A DNA stretch of 7,326 nucleotides from JBHGBB01 sp041946755 (lineage in GTDB: Bacteria; UBP4; UBA4092; JAOAEQ01). Shown one piece after another: positions 6,004-7,326 of this stretch. A program made the translations under genes and the position numbers. The notes under the pieces are model-generated. The model made no database searches. It saw only the letters and a list, made by a program, of their open reading frames with translations, and had not been told where the DNA came from. Position 1 is the stretch's first letter. Each line of letters begins with the position of its first letter. The DNA is taken from assembly GCA_041946755.1 (NCBI GenBank), contig JBHGBB010000193.1, forward strand, positions 1-7,326, given 5' to 3'.

Positions 6004-6491
6004 TCCGGTGATAATCTGGGTCCAGGAACTACCGGCATTAACGCTCCGATATACTCTCCGGAATAGGTTCCGGCATAAACGATATTCGGATTCGCGGGAT
6101 TGATTACAATCGCGTTAATGGTATAGGATGCCATACCGGTAGTAATCGGTGACCAAGTTTCACCGAAATCATAACTTTTATATACTTTCGAATATCCGGT
6201 TCCCGCATAAATAATATTCGGATGTACCGGGTCGATTGCCAGAGTATAGATATCTTTCGCGCCCATACCGGTGATTACCAATCTCCAGGATACTCCGCCA
6301 TCAATCGATTTATAAACGCCACCACCATCTTCATTCCCCAGATAAACATTGTTCGGATTAATTGGGTCGATGGCAATCGCGCGAACACTGCCGATATTCG
6401 GCCCGAGTTGCGACCAAAATCGATCTCCGGCGACTCCGGATATGACTAAACAGCATATAAAAATAGCGGTAATACTAGTTCTAAATCTCAT
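5976..6491 (-). CDS. Asp-box beta-propeller protein, N-terminal fragment with signal peptide
   Basis: This 171-codon frame is the 5' part of the frameshifted propeller gene. It opens with a clear signal peptide: MRFRTS, a hydrophobic core AIFICCLVISG, and likely cleavage after VAG near residue 22. Two complete Asp-box repeats follow (VYKSIDGGVSW and VYKSYDFGETW), then the start of a third (NPNIVYAGTYSG). The last 25 or so residues (EYIGALMPVVPG onward) are out of frame and unlike any repeat. The same DNA read one frame over gives the expected VYRSVNAGSSW. The start is supported by a GAGAGAGA-rich stretch just before the ATG, a weak ribosome binding site, and by the signal peptide. Joined to the downstream frame, the intact protein would be about 651 residues. 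The gene begins 42 nt after the DUF523-DUF1722 gene. Confidence 0.82.
   Translation of the reverse strand: MRFRTSITAIFICCLVISGVAGDRFWSQLGPNIGSVRAIAIDPINPNNVYLGNEDGGGVYKSIDGGVSWRLVITGMGAKDIYTLAIDPVHPNIIYAGTGYSKVYKSYDFGETWSPITTGMASYTINAIVINPANPNIVYAGTYSGEYIGALMPVVPGPRLSPEWVIKRYVH
6049..6059 (-). other. Frameshift point in the propeller gene
   Basis: On the minus strand the sequence reads TCC GGA GA GTA TAT. Neighbouring repeats show three bases where GA stands (6055-6056), as in TYSHGVYKS. Restoring one base, for example GGA GGA GTA, joins both frames into an uninterrupted repeat (AGTYSGGVYRSVNAGSSW). A single-base loss, either real or a sequencing or assembly error, explains the split. Confidence 0.85.
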
Positions 6492-6533
6492 AATAGTCTC
6501 TCTCTATTCTAATAATTGAAAAGTTTTATGGTA

Positions 6534-7326
6534 TTAATCTCTACCTTTACCCGAATCGGTAATCTGTGTCAAAGCTTCCGGATAAGGATAAAATAAGGTT
6601 TGATTGGTGAGATATTGTACCTCAAATCGGACTGTCCAGGAAGATAAAATCGATAGCGGGACACTTAATGGTACTTTTTCCAACCGGTATTTATCGAGGG
6701 TATCCAGGAAGAACGATTTTTCTTTAGCGGCCAAATGCTTCGAAAAATAACCGAGTAGATGCATGCAAACATTAATCGCTGAACTAAATCGGGGCGGATT
6801 TATAAACGCTCGAAATAGAGTATTCCGATATTCCTGAAAGACTATGGTAACCGGTTTTTTTTCATGATTGGCAACAATCTGACCCAACTCCCGCAATGTT
6901 TTCTGGCTATACATCATCAAGAGATATTTGTTAATCGTATGAAACTGTACCAAATCATTCATTGATTTCGGTAGCGCGCGAAATGAGGCTAAAGTAAAAA
7001 TCCCAGTTAAAAAATGCTCGCGAATCCGGAAATTAGTCAATCTCCCTTCATCTTCTATCGGGAGAATAGGGAACTTGGTTAATACCGTTTGCCCGAAAAA
7101 CCCAGCCCGTTTTTCGAGAATATTGGAGTTATCGATTCCAGGGAAAATCTTAACATCTTTAATCCCGCAAGAAGGCGACCGTGCTTTTAATATAAATCCA
7201 TCAATCGTGGGAATTGAATCAAGATATGACTCCGAAAACCGGGTCATCATTTCTGTAACATCTTTCCCGGTAGCAGGTTGGATCAGCGATAATTTTCCTC
7301 GATGCGATATAATCCGAATCGGGTCT
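6534..7326 (-). CDS. DUF523-DUF1722 protein (YbgA/TudS-like), 5' end outside the window
   Basis: The frame stays open from 7250 to the window edge, and the added residues DPIRIISHRGKLSLIQPATG and KDVTE are typical DUF523 sequence. The ATG at 7250 is therefore internal and the gene is cut by the window; about 263 residues are visible. The DUF523 part continues through FILKARSPSCGIKDVKIF, whose Cys is one of the conserved cysteines of the family. DUF523 includes the thiouracil desulfidase TudS, an iron-sulfur enzyme. After a linker comes DUF1722 (LTNFRIREHFLTGIF through VRFEVQYLTNQTLFYPYP), which forms the rest of Escherichia coli YbgA-like proteins. The two-domain fusion is a common arrangement. 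The biochemical role of the fusion is not settled; sulfur removal from thiolated bases is a family-based suggestion. It is a cytoplasmic type of protein and the first visible gene of the minus-strand group, 42 nt ahead of the propeller gene. Confidence 0.88.
   Translation of the reverse strand, partial: DPIRIISHRGKLSLIQPATGKDVTEMMTRFSESYLDSIPTIDGFILKARSPSCGIKDVKIFPGIDNSNILEKRAGFFGQTVLTKFPILPIEDEGRLTNFRIREHFLTGIFTLASFRALPKSMNDLVQFHTINKYLLMMYSQKTLRELGQIVANHEKKPVTIVFQEYRNTLFRAFINPPRFSSAINVCMHLLGYFSKHLAAKEKSFFLDTLDKYRLEKVPLSVPLSILSSWTVRFEVQYLTNQTLFYPYPEALTQITDSGKGRD

Larger units (their letters stand above)
4537..6491 (-). repeat. About 14 tandem ~132-nt repeats encoding propeller blades
   Basis: The whole region is built from a unit of about 132 nt (44 codons). 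The landmark CCGGCATAAA (reverse complement of the codons for YAG) or a close variant recurs near 4880, 5012, 5144, 5276, 5411, 5543 and 5675, and continues towards 6201. One unit is 135 nt because it carries an extra residue (AALWNASGVY). Counting units across both open frames gives 14, the first and last divergent. The units differ clearly at the DNA level, so the array is old rather than a recent expansion. Confidence 0.85.

Noticed and set aside
3556..7326. The three minus-strand genes as a defence island or new defence system
   Set aside because: Only one gene looks nuclease-like. The others are a secreted propeller and a DUF523-DUF1722 protein, with no known defence partners, so the context gives no real support.

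Overview
The window is chromosomal-type bacterial DNA of modest GC content with Shine-Dalgarno-led genes. No phage, transposase, CRISPR, rRNA or tRNA is recognisable. The gene set (a BadF/GlcNAc-kinase-like ATPase, a SpoIID/LytB-domain protein, an ankyrin protein, a long Asp-box beta-propeller and a DUF523-DUF1722 protein) does not fix a lineage. The mix resembles what is often seen in genomes of uncultured bacterial phyla, but that placement is inference.

Left part, plus strand (1-2529): a sugar-kinase-like ATPase is followed 64 nt later by a SpoIID/LytB-domain protein. Together they suggest peptidoglycan or amino-sugar turnover: cleavage of glycan strands, then phosphorylation of a released amino sugar. 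A perfect palindrome sits between the ribosome binding site and the start codon of the second gene. A degenerate copy of the same palindrome lies inside its coding region. A stem-loop follows the gene.

Middle (2530-3555): an AT-rich intergenic stretch leads into a small three-repeat ankyrin protein. A 352-nt convergent intergenic region follows, holding three long, perfect, odd-length palindromes. One of these shares its core with the palindrome upstream of the SpoIID gene and differs from it by paired, compensatory changes. A small family of palindromic elements is therefore the most unusual structural signal here.

Right part, minus strand (3556-7326): three co-directional genes, read from right to left. 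First comes a DUF523-DUF1722 protein whose 5' end lies outside the window. Next is a secreted beta-propeller of about 14 tandem 44-residue Asp-box repeats, split in two by an apparent one-base deletion near 6055. Last is an uncharacterised protein with a Cys/His zinc-finger-like N-terminus and a PD-(D/E)XK nuclease signature. Spacings of 42 and 18 nt are compatible with one transcript, but no shared function is evident.
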